A stretch of 11,272 nt of DNA from Actinomycetota bacterium (GCA_003157715.1 PMKK01000094.1:16816-28087); one strand, 5' to 3'. Counted from the stretch's first letter, positions 1-7,309 are shown. Notes: generated by a model not told the origin, from the letters alone. Made by a program: numbers and translations.

Positions 1-39
1 GAACGAGTCGTAGTTGTCGATGACGAACACGTGGGCCAT
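1..39 (-). CDS. trpG: Anthranilate synthase component II (glutamine amidotransferase), N-terminal fragment
   Basis: The gene starts with ATG at 39 and runs off the left edge, so only 13 codons are visible, reading MAHVFVIDNYDSF. The I-D-N-Y-D-S-F block is the conserved N-terminal strand of TrpG/PabA class I glutamine amidotransferases, which supply ammonia from glutamine to the chorismate-converting subunit. The start lies 5 bases after the trpE stop. A GGGAG Shine-Dalgarno sequence sits inside the last trpE codons, so the two subunits are almost certainly co-transcribed and translationally coupled. The fragment cannot separate TrpG from PabA by itself; the trpE neighbour argues for TrpG, although one amidotransferase often serves both pathways. 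Confidence 0.85.
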   Translation of the reverse strand, partial: MAHVFVIDNYDSF

Positions 40-44
40 GAGCT

Positions 45-1667
45 TCAGTCTCCCGGAGATTCGGTGAGGTCTTCGTGGGCGAGCTCGACCGCGCGCAGCA
101 GGCCCGCCGCCTTGTTCTCGGTCTCTTCGAACTCGCGCGCGGGATCAGAGTCCGCCACGATCCCGGCGCCGGCCTGGGCGTAGGCCATGCCGTCCTTCAT
201 GACGATCGTGCGGATGCAGATGCAGGTGTCGAGGTCGCCGCCGGGCGACAGATACCCGATGGCCCCGGCATAGGGGCCGCGCCGCACGGTCTCGAGCTCG
301 TCGATGATCTCCATGGCGCGCACCTTGGGGGCGCCGCTCACCGTGCCGGCCGGAAACGCCGCCTTGAGGGCGTCGAGGGCGTCGCGACCCGCCGCCAGCC
401 GGCCGCTTACCGACGACACCATGTGCATGACGTGCGAGTAGAGCTCTACGCCCATGAGCTCGTCGACGCTCACGCTACCCGGCCGGCACACGCGCCCCAG
501 ATCGTTGCGACCCAGGTCGACCAGCATGACGTGCTCGGCGCGTTCCTTCTCGTCGGCGCGCAGCTCGTCGGCGAGGCGGCCGTCCTCGGCGGCGTCGCGG
601 CCGCGCCGGCGGGTGCCGGCGATCGGCCGGGTCGTGACCTGGTCGCCGCTCACGGTGACGAGCGGCTCCGGCGACGAGCCGGCCAGGGCGAAGTCGTCGA
701 AGGCCATGTAGTACATGTAAGGACTCGGATTGACGGCCCGCAGGCTGCGGTAGACCGCGAACGGCGACACGGCGATCGGCCTGCTGAAGCGCTGGCTCAG
801 CACCACCTGCAGGGCGTCGCCGGCCACGACGTAGTCGCGAATGCGAGAGACACCGGCTTCAAAAGCGGCGCGCGACATCGACGAGGTCACGGGGCGGACG
901 CCGGCGGACGCCGTCCGCGGCGCTCCGGCAGGCCGAGCCGCGGCCCCAGGTGAGCGTCGCGCGCCGACCGGCCGGGTTCGGGCCGCGAGCGGCGGTGCCT
1001 CTGCCGGCAACGGACCGGCGAGCCTCGCCTTGACCGCCGTGATCGTGGCGACGGCCCGCCGGTAGGACTGGTCGATGCCGCCGCCGTCAGCCAGTGCGTT
1101 GGCCACGATCGTGACGGTGTGCTTGAGATGATCGAAGACGAGCACCGTGTCGGGCAGCAGGAAGGCCATCTCCGGCAGGCCGAGGTCGTCGGGCGGCGGC
1201 GCAGGCAGGCGCTCGAGGTGACGGACCAGGTCGTAGCCGAAGTACCCGACCAGCGCGCCGGCCAGCGACGGGAGATCGTCCGCCGGCGCCGTATCGAAAG
1301 CGCTCACGAACTCGGCGGCGGCGGCAAACGGGTCGTCGCAGGCCGTCTGGCGGCGCGCGCCGTTCTGTTCGATCGTGAGGATGCCCTGCCGGTAGCTGAC
1401 GACGGCGCGAGCGCCGATGCCAAGGAACGAGTGGCGGCCCAGGCGCTGCCCCTGCTCGGCGCTTTCGAGCAGAAAGACGCGGGCCTGCGGAGCGAGCTTG
1501 AGGAACGCCGAGACGGGAGTCTCGAGATCGGAAACGAAGGTGTGGGTTACGGGAACGACGTCGTGAGCCAGAACGAGGCGGCGAGCCTCGGCTAGCTTAG
1601 GTATGCACCATATGTCCTTTGCCACGGGCCAACCATGGAACACCTCCGGCGCGGCGCAAGGCCGCAA
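45..1667 (-). CDS. trpE: Anthranilate synthase component I (TrpE), start uncertain
   Basis: This subunit converts chorismate to anthranilate, the first step of tryptophan synthesis, using ammonia from TrpG encoded directly downstream. In the 540-residue reading from TTG 1667, the N-terminal domain carries the LLES motif (66-69) typical of tryptophan feedback binding. An Ala/Pro/Arg-rich linker follows at about 218-262. The chorismate-binding domain then has PIAGTRRRG, AEHVMLVDLGRNDLG, FPAGTVSGAPKVRAME (438-453) and the closing AGAGIVADSDP-EFEETENKA. PIAGT with Ala, where PabB typically has Lys, favours TrpE over PabB. The start is doubtful: family members usually begin just before the KLAEARRLVLAHDVVPV segment (about residue 24), yet this frame offers only TTG 1667, GTG 1643 or GTG 1625, none with well-spaced ribosome binding. 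ATGs with Shine-Dalgarno-like sequences at 1636 and 1611 are in the other frames. Function is certain; the first 20-25 residues are not. Confidence 0.93.
   Translation of the reverse strand: MRPCAAPEVFHGWPVAKDIWCIPKLAEARRLVLAHDVVPVTHTFVSDLETPVSAFLKLAPQARVFLLESAEQGQRLGRHSFLGIGARAVVSYRQGILTIEQNGARRQTACDDPFAAAAEFVSAFDTAPADDLPSLAGALVGYFGYDLVRHLERLPAPPPDDLGLPEMAFLLPDTVLVFDHLKHTVTIVANALADGGGIDQSYRRAVATITAVKARLAGPLPAEAPPLAARTRPVGARRSPGAAARPAGAPRTASAGVRPVTSSMSRAAFEAGVSRIRDYVVAGDALQVVLSQRFSRPIAVSPFAVYRSLRAVNPSPYMYYMAFDDFALAGSSPEPLVTVSGDQVTTRPIAGTRRRGRDAAEDGRLADELRADEKERAEHVMLVDLGRNDLGRVCRPGSVSVDELMGVELYSHVMHMVSSVSGRLAAGRDALDALKAAFPAGTVSGAPKVRAMEIIDELETVRRGPYAGAIGYLSPGGDLDTCICIRTIVMKDGMAYAQAGAGIVADSDPAREFEETENKAAGLLRAVELAHEDLTESPGD
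1592..1636 (-). other. 14-codon ORF with strong Shine-Dalgarno overlapping the trpE start
   Basis: ATG at 1636 follows GGAGG (1643-1647) with an ideal 6-base spacing and opens MVGPWQRTYGAYLS, then TAG at 1592-1594. It lies about 42 bases downstream of the predicted transcription start of the trp promoter and overlaps the first codons of trpE in another frame. It has one Trp and two Tyr, which is thin for a classical attenuation peptide, and there is no room for a terminator hairpin before trpE. It may be a short coupling or leader peptide, or the true trpE start displaced by an indel. Confidence 0.3.
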
Positions 1668-1684
1668 CGTCGTTCGTCTTTTCG

Positions 1685-1713
1685 AGGGTAGGCCAGCACG
1701 GGGCGCGCGTCAA
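1685..1713 (-). promoter_or_regulatory. Predicted sigma-70-type promoter for trpEG
   Basis: On the minus strand, TTGACG (1708-1713) and TACCCT (1685-1690) are separated by exactly 17 bases. The -35 matches the consensus at five of six positions, and the -10 keeps the important T, A and final T. Transcription would start near 1678, about 40 bases before the strong Shine-Dalgarno-linked ATG at 1636. It lies in the gap after glpD, so trpEG probably has its own promoter. Confidence 0.55.
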
Positions 1714-1722
1714 CCGCGGACC

Positions 1723-1773
1723 CCGACGGGCTGCCGGAACCGCGCTCCCGCCGGAACGCCGCTCCCGCCGGAG
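1723..1773 (-). repeat. 17-bp tandem repeat, two good copies and one degenerate, between glpD and trpE
   Basis: Copies lie at 1757-1773 and 1740-1756 and share a TCCGGCGGGAGCG core. A third copy at 1723-1739 matches the second at about 11 of 17 positions. The array sits between the glpD stop and the trp -35 box. No rho-independent terminator with a U tract is visible in this gap. The array could be simple slippage in GC-rich spacer DNA or carry binding sites for a regulator. Confidence 0.5.
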
Positions 1774-1794
1774 CCCCGCCCCTGCCGTTCCGGA

Positions 1795-3528
1795 CTACTC
1801 GCGCGCCGGCGTCTCGGGGCTCTCGAGCCGCAGGTCGCGTACGCCGGACCGGGCCGCGTCGGACGCGGCGTCGCTGAGCAGCGCCTGAGCGGCCGACTCG
1901 GCCTCGAGTCGCGCCAGGTAGTGGGCGATCTCGCGCTCGACCGCGGCCTCGTCCCAGCCGAGCACGGGCGCCATCAGCCGCGCCGTGCCCGCGGCGGCCA
2001 GCCGGCCCCGGTCGGGCGCCTCGAAGGCGATGTGCGTGCGGCGCGTGAGCACATCGTCGAGGTGCAGCGCGCCCTCGCACAGCGCGGCATAGCGGACCTC
2101 GCCGGCCAGGTAGGTCTCGGCTCCGGTGAGCGGAGCGGCCAGAACGGGGTCGGCGGCCAGCAGATCGAGCACCTCGTCGGCCAGCGTGCCGTAGCGCGCC
2201 ACCAGATGGTGCAGCTGACCCGGCATCAGGCGGGCGGCGCCGGGGTGCCTGCTCAGCCTGAAGCCGGCACCCGCCCGGCCGACGGCCCCCAGCAGCGGGA
2301 TGTCGGCCGTGCGGCTGGCGTCGACGGCGAAGGGCAGGTCGGCGGCGGCCTTGTCGACGGCGTCGCGCGCCATCAGCCGGTAGGTGGTGTACTTGCCGCC
2401 GGCGACGCTCACGAACCCCGGCGCGCTGCGCCGCACGGCGTGATTGCGCGACAGCTTCGCGGTCTCTTCGGCCGTGCCGCCCAGCAGCGGCCGCAGACCG
2501 ACATACACGGCGATGACGTCGTCGAAGCCCAGGGGCTCCCTGAGCACCTCGTTGGCGTGTTCCAGGAGGTACTGGATGTCGGCGTGCGTGGCCGAGGGGT
2601 GGTCCAGGCCGAAGTGCCAGTCGGTGTCGGTGGTGCCGATGATCCAGTGCTCGCCCCAGGGCAGCACGAAGAGCACGCTCTTCTCGGTGGGCAGGATGAG
2701 CGCGTACTCCGACTCGATCCGGTCGCGGGGCACGACGATGTGCACGCCCTTCGAGGGCCGCACGATCATGGGGTCCGCGATGCCGGCCAGGCGCTCCATC
2801 TCGGTGGTCCAGATGCCGGTGGCGTTGATCACCGTGCGGGCATGCAGCTCGAGCTCGCCGCCCCCCTCGAGGTCGTGCAGGCGCGCGCCCGCCACCCGGT
2901 CGCCGTCGTGCAGAAAGTCGGTCACCGCGACCGCCGAGGCGCAGACGGCGCCGAGCGACGCCGCCGTGCGCGCCAGCACCAGCGCGAAGCGCGCGTCGTC
3001 GACCTGCGCGTCGTAGTAGCGGATGCCGCCGGCCAGAGCGCTGCCGCGCAGGCCGGGGGCCGCCTTCAGACAGGCGCGCCGCGACAGGTGCCGGTGGCGC
3101 GGCACCGCCGGGTGCAGGCCGGCCAGCGAGTCGTACAGCAGAAGTCCCGCGCCCATGTAGAAGCGGTCCCAGACCTTGCGCCTGAGGGGAAACAGGAAGG
3201 GCGTGGGATGGACCAGATGCGGCGCGATCTTCTCGATCAGCAGCCGCCGCTCGTGCAGCGCCTCGCGCACCAGCTTGACGTCGAGATGTTCGAGGTAGCG
3301 CAGCCCGCCGTGGATCAGCTTGCTGGAGCGGCTCGACGTGCCGGCGGCAAAGTCGCGCCGTTCCACAAGGGCTACCGACAGGCCGCAGCTCGCGGCATCG
3401 AGAGCGACCCCGCAGCCGGTCACGCCGCCGCCGACCACCAGCACGTCGAAGGTCTCCCCGGCGAAGCGCTCCAGAGCACGTTTGCGAGCGTCGGGACCCA
3501 GCCATGTCACGCGCGCCTCAGCGGCCAC
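1795..3528 (-). CDS. glpD: FAD-dependent glycerol-3-phosphate dehydrogenase (GlpD)
   Basis: The enzyme oxidises sn-glycerol-3-phosphate to dihydroxyacetone phosphate at the membrane and passes electrons to quinone. I chose GTG 3528 because GGAGG lies 7 bases upstream and the protein then begins where GlpD normally does; this gives 577 residues, close to the usual size for bacterial GlpD. Visible are the dinucleotide-binding loop GGGVTGCG (33-40) after DVLVV, an E-R-R-D segment ending the second strand, and the FAD-site signature TSSRSSKLIHGGLRYLE (64-80). The C-terminal part, with DVLTRRTHIAFEAPDRG and GWDEAAVEREIAHYLARLE, fits the all-helical C-terminal DAO domain. It is the last gene of the five-gene run, 41 bases after the GntR gene, with a hairpin in between. 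It supports a role of the operon in glycerol phosphate metabolism. Confidence 0.95.
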   Translation of the reverse strand: MAAEARVTWLGPDARKRALERFAGETFDVLVVGGGVTGCGVALDAASCGLSVALVERRDFAAGTSSRSSKLIHGGLRYLEHLDVKLVREALHERRLLIEKIAPHLVHPTPFLFPLRRKVWDRFYMGAGLLLYDSLAGLHPAVPRHRHLSRRACLKAAPGLRGSALAGGIRYYDAQVDDARFALVLARTAASLGAVCASAVAVTDFLHDGDRVAGARLHDLEGGGELELHARTVINATGIWTTEMERLAGIADPMIVRPSKGVHIVVPRDRIESEYALILPTEKSVLFVLPWGEHWIIGTTDTDWHFGLDHPSATHADIQYLLEHANEVLREPLGFDDVIAVYVGLRPLLGGTAEETAKLSRNHAVRRSAPGFVSVAGGKYTTYRLMARDAVDKAAADLPFAVDASRTADIPLLGAVGRAGAGFRLSRHPGAARLMPGQLHHLVARYGTLADEVLDLLAADPVLAAPLTGAETYLAGEVRYAALCEGALHLDDVLTRRTHIAFEAPDRGRLAAAGTARLMAPVLGWDEAAVEREIAHYLARLEAESAAQALLSDAASDAARSGVRDLRLESPETPARE

Positions 3529-3547
3529 CGTGGAACCTCCGTAGTCT

Positions 3548-3568
3548 GCGCCGCGTGTGTCGCGGCGC
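3548..3568 (-). terminator. Intercistronic GC hairpin between the GntR gene and glpD (attenuator or mRNA-stability element)
   Basis: A perfect 8-bp stem (GCGCCGCG with CGCGGCGC) closes a 5-base loop, ACACA on the minus strand. It starts 1 base after the regulator's stop codon and ends 7 bases before the glpD Shine-Dalgarno sequence. There is no U tract, so full termination is unlikely. A partial terminator or an RNA processing or stability block that sets glpD output apart from the upstream genes is more plausible. Confidence 0.45.
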
Positions 3569-3569
3569 T

Positions 3570-4319
3570 TCAGACACCGGCACCACCGGCCGGTGCGTCG
3601 TTCATGCGGTTCACGCTCAGTTCGAAGATGTCGGGCACGTGCCATTCCGAAGAGAACATCACGGGCCGGCCGAGCTCGTCGAAATCGACTTGCTCGATCT
3701 CCTGCAAGGGGGAGCCGGCCTGCACGTGGAGCAGGCGCGCCAGACGCGCGTCGGCGATCACGGGATGCAGGGTGGCGAAAGCGCTCCGCACGCCCGCGTG
3801 GGCCTCTTCGAGCAAGGCGTAGAGCGATGACGAGTCGACGACGCCCTCGACGGCCTCGCCGAGCAGCAGCGCCGAGATGCGGTCGGTCGAGTAGACGACC
3901 GGCCGGCCGTCGGCTAAGCGGATCCGCTCGACGAACAGCACCGGCTCGGTGGGCGCGATCCCGAGAGCGGCCGCCTCGTCGCCCGTCGCGACGCGGACCA
4001 GGTGCCGGATCAGCTTGCGCCCCGGTTCCAGTCCGGCTTCGCGGATCATCGCCGTGTAGCTCAGGTTGGCGTTCAGCGTGTGGCGATGGCGCGGCAGGGC
4101 CGTCACGAACGTGCCGGTGCCGTGGCGGCGCACCAGATACCCGGCCTCGACCAGGCCGCGAACGGCCTCGCGGATGGTCGCCCTGCTGACCTCGAAGCGC
4201 GCGGCCAGCTCGTCTTCGTTAGGAAGCCGGTCGCCGGCGGCGTAGACGTTCGAGAACAGGTCGTGCAGCAGCGAGTCTCGCACGCGGTCGGGCAGCTTCG
4301 GACGAGACTGCTTCTTCAT
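3570..4319 (-). CDS. GntR-family (HutC/UTRA type) transcriptional regulator
   Basis: This 249-residue protein has an N-terminal winged helix-turn-helix at about 8-73. It shows the GntR pattern RLPNEDELAARFEVSRATIREAV and the wing RRHGTGTFV. A UTRA ligand-binding domain follows at about 95-235, with the typical PVLFVERIRLADGRPVVYSTD and RPVMFSSEWHVPDIFEL strands. UTRA domains bind small metabolites, often phosphosugars or other phosphorylated or carboxylated compounds, and ligand binding usually releases DNA. ATG 4319 is preferred over GTG 4337 because AGGGA lies 7 bases before it and the GTG has no ribosome site. It follows the TIM-barrel gene by 10 bases, so it belongs to the same transcript. 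Its likely target is the palindrome in the operon promoter at 7428-7447, which would make the operon autoregulated. The ligand, perhaps a glycerol phosphate or the TIM-barrel substrate, is inference. Confidence 0.9.
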   Translation of the reverse strand: MKKQSRPKLPDRVRDSLLHDLFSNVYAAGDRLPNEDELAARFEVSRATIREAVRGLVEAGYLVRRHGTGTFVTALPRHRHTLNANLSYTAMIREAGLEPGRKLIRHLVRVATGDEAAALGIAPTEPVLFVERIRLADGRPVVYSTDRISALLLGEAVEGVVDSSSLYALLEEAHAGVRSAFATLHPVIADARLARLLHVQAGSPLQEIEQVDFDELGRPVMFSSEWHVPDIFELSVNRMNDAPAGGAGV

Positions 4320-4329
4320 GATCGGGTCC

Positions 4330-5016
4330 CTAGTCACGGGGGGCTTCGGCCGCCGCGGTGATGTTCAGGACCGCGGTGATCTGGGCGGCCAGGTCGGGCG
4401 CGCCGGGCAGACGCCCCTCGAAGATCGCGCCGCCGATCGTGAAGCCCCACGCCCCCGCCGCGGCGACGAGACGGATCTGCTCAGGCCTTGCGATCGAGCC
4501 GGCCACGACGACCGGACCAGCCGACGCGGCAACGACGTCGCGCGTCAGCGCGATGGGGTCCTCCCCGGAACTGCGATAGGCGAGCAGGTCGAGGCCGAAG
4601 ACGCCGTCCAGAGCCGAAAGGTCGCGGGCGTCCCGGCTGATCTCGGCGATGCTTCCCAGAAGGACGCTGGGATGACCGTCGATACGACCCGGGAACGGAC
4701 AGTACTTGATGCCGCTGCCGGCGAGAATGCGCCGGCCGTCGTCGGCGTGCGTGCCGCCGAGGATCCAGTCGACGCCGATGGCGCGCCCCGCCTCGAGCGA
4801 CACGATCTCCGATTCACGCGAGGTCGACACGACCTCGAGCATGACCTCGAGGCCGTCGGCATGAGCCTTCCCGGCCACGACGGCAAGCTCGTCCGGCGTG
4901 GCGCCGATGTCCTTGAAGCCGACGTAGTGCAGCGCCGTGCCGCGCAGCGAGTCGTAGACCCCGGCGGCATCGGGCACGGTGCTGTCGTTATGGGTCAGCA
5001 TGAAGATGAAGTTCAT
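4330..5016 (-). CDS. Phosphate-binding TIM-barrel protein of unknown function
   Basis: I do not recognise a named family. The 228-residue protein has alternating strands and helices of a TIM barrel with no signal peptide. The end of the barrel carries VAGSIARPEQI (171-181) and GFTIGGAIFEG (191-201), the paired glycine-rich phosphate-binding loops seen in ribulose-phosphate-binding barrels such as HisA/HisF. Other likely active-site segments are THND (8-11), YVGFKDIG (31-38), the acid E61, GGTHADD (87-93) and KYCPFPGRID (104-113). The ATG overlaps the phosphatase stop (ATGA), and GGAGG lies 7 bases before the ATG. Its place between a phosphatase and a regulator, in an operon with two glycerol phosphate dehydrogenases, suggests a phosphorylated substrate: an isomerase, aldolase or prenylglyceryl-phosphate-synthase-like enzyme are options. 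The archaeal or PcrB synthase motifs are not evident. Gene certain, function open. Confidence 0.85.
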   Translation of the reverse strand: MNFIFMLTHNDSTVPDAAGVYDSLRGTALHYVGFKDIGATPDELAVVAGKAHADGLEVMLEVVSTSRESEIVSLEAGRAIGVDWILGGTHADDGRRILAGSGIKYCPFPGRIDGHPSVLLGSIAEISRDARDLSALDGVFGLDLLAYRSSGEDPIALTRDVVAASAGPVVVAGSIARPEQIRLVAAAGAWGFTIGGAIFEGRLPGAPDLAAQITAVLNITAAAEAPRD

Positions 5017-5894
5017 TGCGAAGCCTCCTGGTGGCGGAACGAGCGTTCGGGCAGTAGCTGAGCGAGGCCGTCGATCACGAAGTCGGGCGTGACCGAGGCG
5101 CCGGCAAGACTCTCCGCGCGGGTCGCCCCTGTCAGGGTGAGGATGCCCGTCATGCCCAGCGACAGGGCCATCGCCACGTCGGTGAGCAGGCGGTCGCCGA
5201 TCAGCGCGACGTCCTGGGCGGGCAGTCCGAGCCGGCTCAGCAGGGCGCGCGCCATGTGGATACTCGGCTTGCCGACCACCGCCTCGGCCTTGGCGCCCGT
5301 GCTGGCCTCGACGGCCGCCAGCATGGCGGCGCAGTCGGGCAGCCCGCCCTCGGGCGTCGGACAGTAGGGGTCGGGGTTGGTGGCGACGATGGTCGCGCCG
5401 TGATAGCGCACCGCCTGAAAGGCGGCGTTCAGCTTCTCGTAGTCGAAGGTGCGGTCGAAGGACACGACCACGACCTGCGTCTCCAGCGGGTCCTTCGTCA
5501 CCGTAAAGCCGGCCCTGTGGATCTCGTCGATGGTCGACTGCTCGGCCACCGCGAGGACGGTCTCGCCGGGATGTTCGCGGCCGAGGTAGTCGACCAGCGC
5601 ATCGACCGAGGTCACTACGTCGTCACGCGCCGTGGGCACGCCGAGGCGCGTCAGCTTGGCGGCGTAGTCGCCGGCGGTGTGGAGCGGTTTGTTGGTCACA
5701 TAGACGATGCGCGAACCGGCCCGCCGGATGGCATCGATGGTCTCGGCCGCGCCGGGCAGCAGGGCCTCGCCCAGATAGACCGTGCCGTCGAGGTCGAAGG
5801 CGTACCCCGGGTAGATCCGCGCCGGCCGGCTGGTGGGCGGCGAGTCCACCGCGTCGCGGTTGGCAGCGTCGCGGCCGGCGGTGTCGCGGCTCAC
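5013..5894 (-). CDS. HAD-superfamily phosphatase, NagD/AraL type (class IIA)
   Basis: This soluble 293-residue hydrolase probably removes phosphate from a small phosphoester such as a sugar or glycerol phosphate. The four HAD motifs are present: DLDGTVYLG with nucleophile D34 and acid D36, VTNKP with N68, the lysine K209 in VVGKPS, and the metal site GDRLLTD (233-239). The spacing leaves a C2-type cap at about 85-205, as in NagD, AraL and p-nitrophenylphosphatases. The start is GTG 5894, overlapping the upstream dehydrogenase stop by 4 bases (GTGA). The next gene overlaps in the same way (ATGA), so the three genes are translationally coupled. The first 25 or so residues are low-complexity, including a 5-residue tandem repeat with RD in each unit, and a later GTG start is possible. 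The pairing with a G1P dehydrogenase resembles the araL-araM neighbours of Bacillus, but the substrate is not shown by sequence. Confidence 0.9.
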   Translation of the reverse strand: MSRDTAGRDAANRDAVDSPPTSRPARIYPGYAFDLDGTVYLGEALLPGAAETIDAIRRAGSRIVYVTNKPLHTAGDYAAKLTRLGVPTARDDVVTSVDALVDYLGREHPGETVLAVAEQSTIDEIHRAGFTVTKDPLETQVVVVSFDRTFDYEKLNAAFQAVRYHGATIVATNPDPYCPTPEGGLPDCAAMLAAVEASTGAKAEAVVGKPSIHMARALLSRLGLPAQDVALIGDRLLTDVAMALSLGMTGILTLTGATRAESLAGASVTPDFVIDGLAQLLPERSFRHQEASQ

Positions 5895-7309
5895 GCCGCG
5901 CCGCCGAGAGCCGCGGCGTCCGACAGCAGCGCATCGACGCAGGCCGCGTCCCAGATGCCCAGAAAGCAGGCCATGTCGGCCACCGAGAACCGGTCGCGCA
6001 TCAGATGGCAGCTCGCCGTGGCCCAGCGCGCGGTGGCTTCGTCGGCCGGCGGCTCGACCTCGGACAGCAGCACCGGGGCGCCGGCGCCGCGCAGCGCAGC
6101 CACGAGCGCCTCTGGCCCGGCCAGCAAGTCGCGCAGGACGCCGTCGTGGACCGGCCAGTCGCGAGCCGCCAGTGCGATCCGTTCGCCGGCGCCAGCCCAG
6201 CGCGCCAGCTTGCGCGAGTAGTCACGCCAGCACTCCTCGCCCATCTCGCCGCTGGGATCGACGGTGAGAAACGCTGCCCGCACGCCGGCCTCGGCCGCGG
6301 CCGCGTCCGGCACGCGGACTCGCGACAGGCCGCCGCCGGCCAGCTCGTCGAGGACCCGCTGCCACAGCAGGGCGGCGAGGATGCTGCTGGCCCCCACCTG
6401 GGCGCCGTGCAGGGCCGGCTCCCGGCCGGCCTGCATGGCCGCCATCTCGATCAGGTGGCTGACCGTGTGCTCCATGCCCGAGCACGGAGCCGTGGTGCCC
6501 GCGATGCCCATCGAGACGCCGCTCAGCGTGAGGGTCGCGGCGACCTGGGCGAGCGCCGCCCGGTCGGCGTGTGGCACACGAGGGGCAGCCGCGAGCACGG
6601 CCGGCCCCTGCTCGCGGGCCAGCGCGACGACGGTCGGCGAGTAGGTATCGTCCATGCCGAGCACGGTGGCCAGATACCAGTCGGCCGGCGCCGTGAAGGT
6701 GGCGATCAGGTCGGCGAAGCCGGAGACGTTCATTTCGACCGGAGCGGAGACGAGCACGTCGGTGTCGATCACGAGCGCGTCGGCCCAGGTCGTCGGTGTG
6801 GTGCGCTTCACGCCGTTCACGAGCAGCACCGAGCGATCGTCGGCGAAGCCGTTGACGCTGGTGGCGGTCTGCACCACGACATAGGCCATGCCGTGGGCGG
6901 CCGCGACCACCTTGCCGATGTCGGCGACCGTACCGGAGCCGACCGCCACAAGACAGGCGGCGCCGTCGCAGGCGCAAGTGGCCTTGGCCAGCGTCTCCTC
7001 GTCGGCGTGCGCGGGGTGGCCGGGGGCGCCGAGAGCGACGCCGCGCACGCCGCCCCGCGCCGCCAGGGTCGCGGTGACGTAGTCCAGCAGGTCGGCCGAC
7101 CGGTAGCGCTTCGGCGTGAGGTCGGAAAGGATGGCGACGGGGCCCTCCGCACCGCGCGCGGCGACGAGATCGGCAACGACTTGAGGCAAGGCCTGCAAAG
7201 CGTCGTCCCCGAGGACGACCGTCCGCAGGCCCAGCCGCTCGAGCCGGGCGGCCTCGGGGGCCGCCGCCAGCCGGCGCTTCAGTGCTTCGAGGTCGAACAG
7301 GTCGGTCAT
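5891..7309 (-). CDS. sn-Glycerol-1-phosphate dehydrogenase-type enzyme (AraM/EgsA family)
   Basis: Family members interconvert dihydroxyacetone phosphate and sn-glycerol-1-phosphate with NAD(P)H and a bound Zn, Ni or Fe ion. They share the iron-alcohol-dehydrogenase/dehydroquinate-synthase fold. The cofactor loop GSGTVAD (124-130) and TATSVNGFADDRS (148-160) are clear. Likely metal ligands are D200 in SGFAD, H281 in GMEHTVSHLIEM and H301 in LHGAQVGA. I chose ATG 7309: GGGGAGG lies upstream and the protein begins sensibly with MTDLFDLEALK. At 472 residues it is about 80 longer than Bacillus AraM (394), mostly C-terminal helical sequence. It is the first gene of the operon, 114 bases below the -10 box. 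In archaea the reaction makes the lipid backbone; here, with GlpD in the same operon, use in the catabolic direction is equally likely. A paralogous alcohol dehydrogenase function cannot be excluded. Confidence 0.85.
   Translation of the reverse strand: MTDLFDLEALKRRLAAAPEAARLERLGLRTVVLGDDALQALPQVVADLVAARGAEGPVAILSDLTPKRYRSADLLDYVTATLAARGGVRGVALGAPGHPAHADEETLAKATCACDGAACLVAVGSGTVADIGKVVAAAHGMAYVVVQTATSVNGFADDRSVLLVNGVKRTTPTTWADALVIDTDVLVSAPVEMNVSGFADLIATFTAPADWYLATVLGMDDTYSPTVVALAREQGPAVLAAAPRVPHADRAALAQVAATLTLSGVSMGIAGTTAPCSGMEHTVSHLIEMAAMQAGREPALHGAQVGASSILAALLWQRVLDELAGGGLSRVRVPDAAAAEAGVRAAFLTVDPSGEMGEECWRDYSRKLARWAGAGERIALAARDWPVHDGVLRDLLAGPEALVAALRGAGAPVLLSEVEPPADEATARWATASCHLMRDRFSVADMACFLGIWDAACVDALLSDAAALGGAA

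Noticed and set aside
1592..1680. Classical trp attenuator
   Set aside because: The short peptide has a single Trp, and there is no space for alternative hairpins and a U tract before trpE.
1723..1794. Terminator after glpD from CCGGAAC and GTTCCGG repeats
   Set aside because: The arms are short, the loop is long, and no U tract follows; the pattern is better explained by the 17-bp tandem repeat.
1592..3505. Second long minus-strand frame through glpD
   Set aside because: It is a frame-shifted shadow of glpD, Arg/Pro-rich and without motifs; only its last 14 codons from ATG 1636 have a strong ribosome site and are listed separately.
1603..3822. Long open frame on the plus strand opposite glpD and the GntR gene
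   Set aside because: It is antisense to clear genes, its translation is low-complexity Gly/Ala/Arg/His-rich with no recognisable motif, and such mirror frames are common in GC-rich coding DNA.
4330..5016. Assignment of the TIM barrel as a PcrB/geranylgeranylglyceryl phosphate synthase or GlpP antiterminator
   Set aside because: The neighbourhood is suggestive, but I could not see the characteristic motifs of either family, so I left it unassigned.
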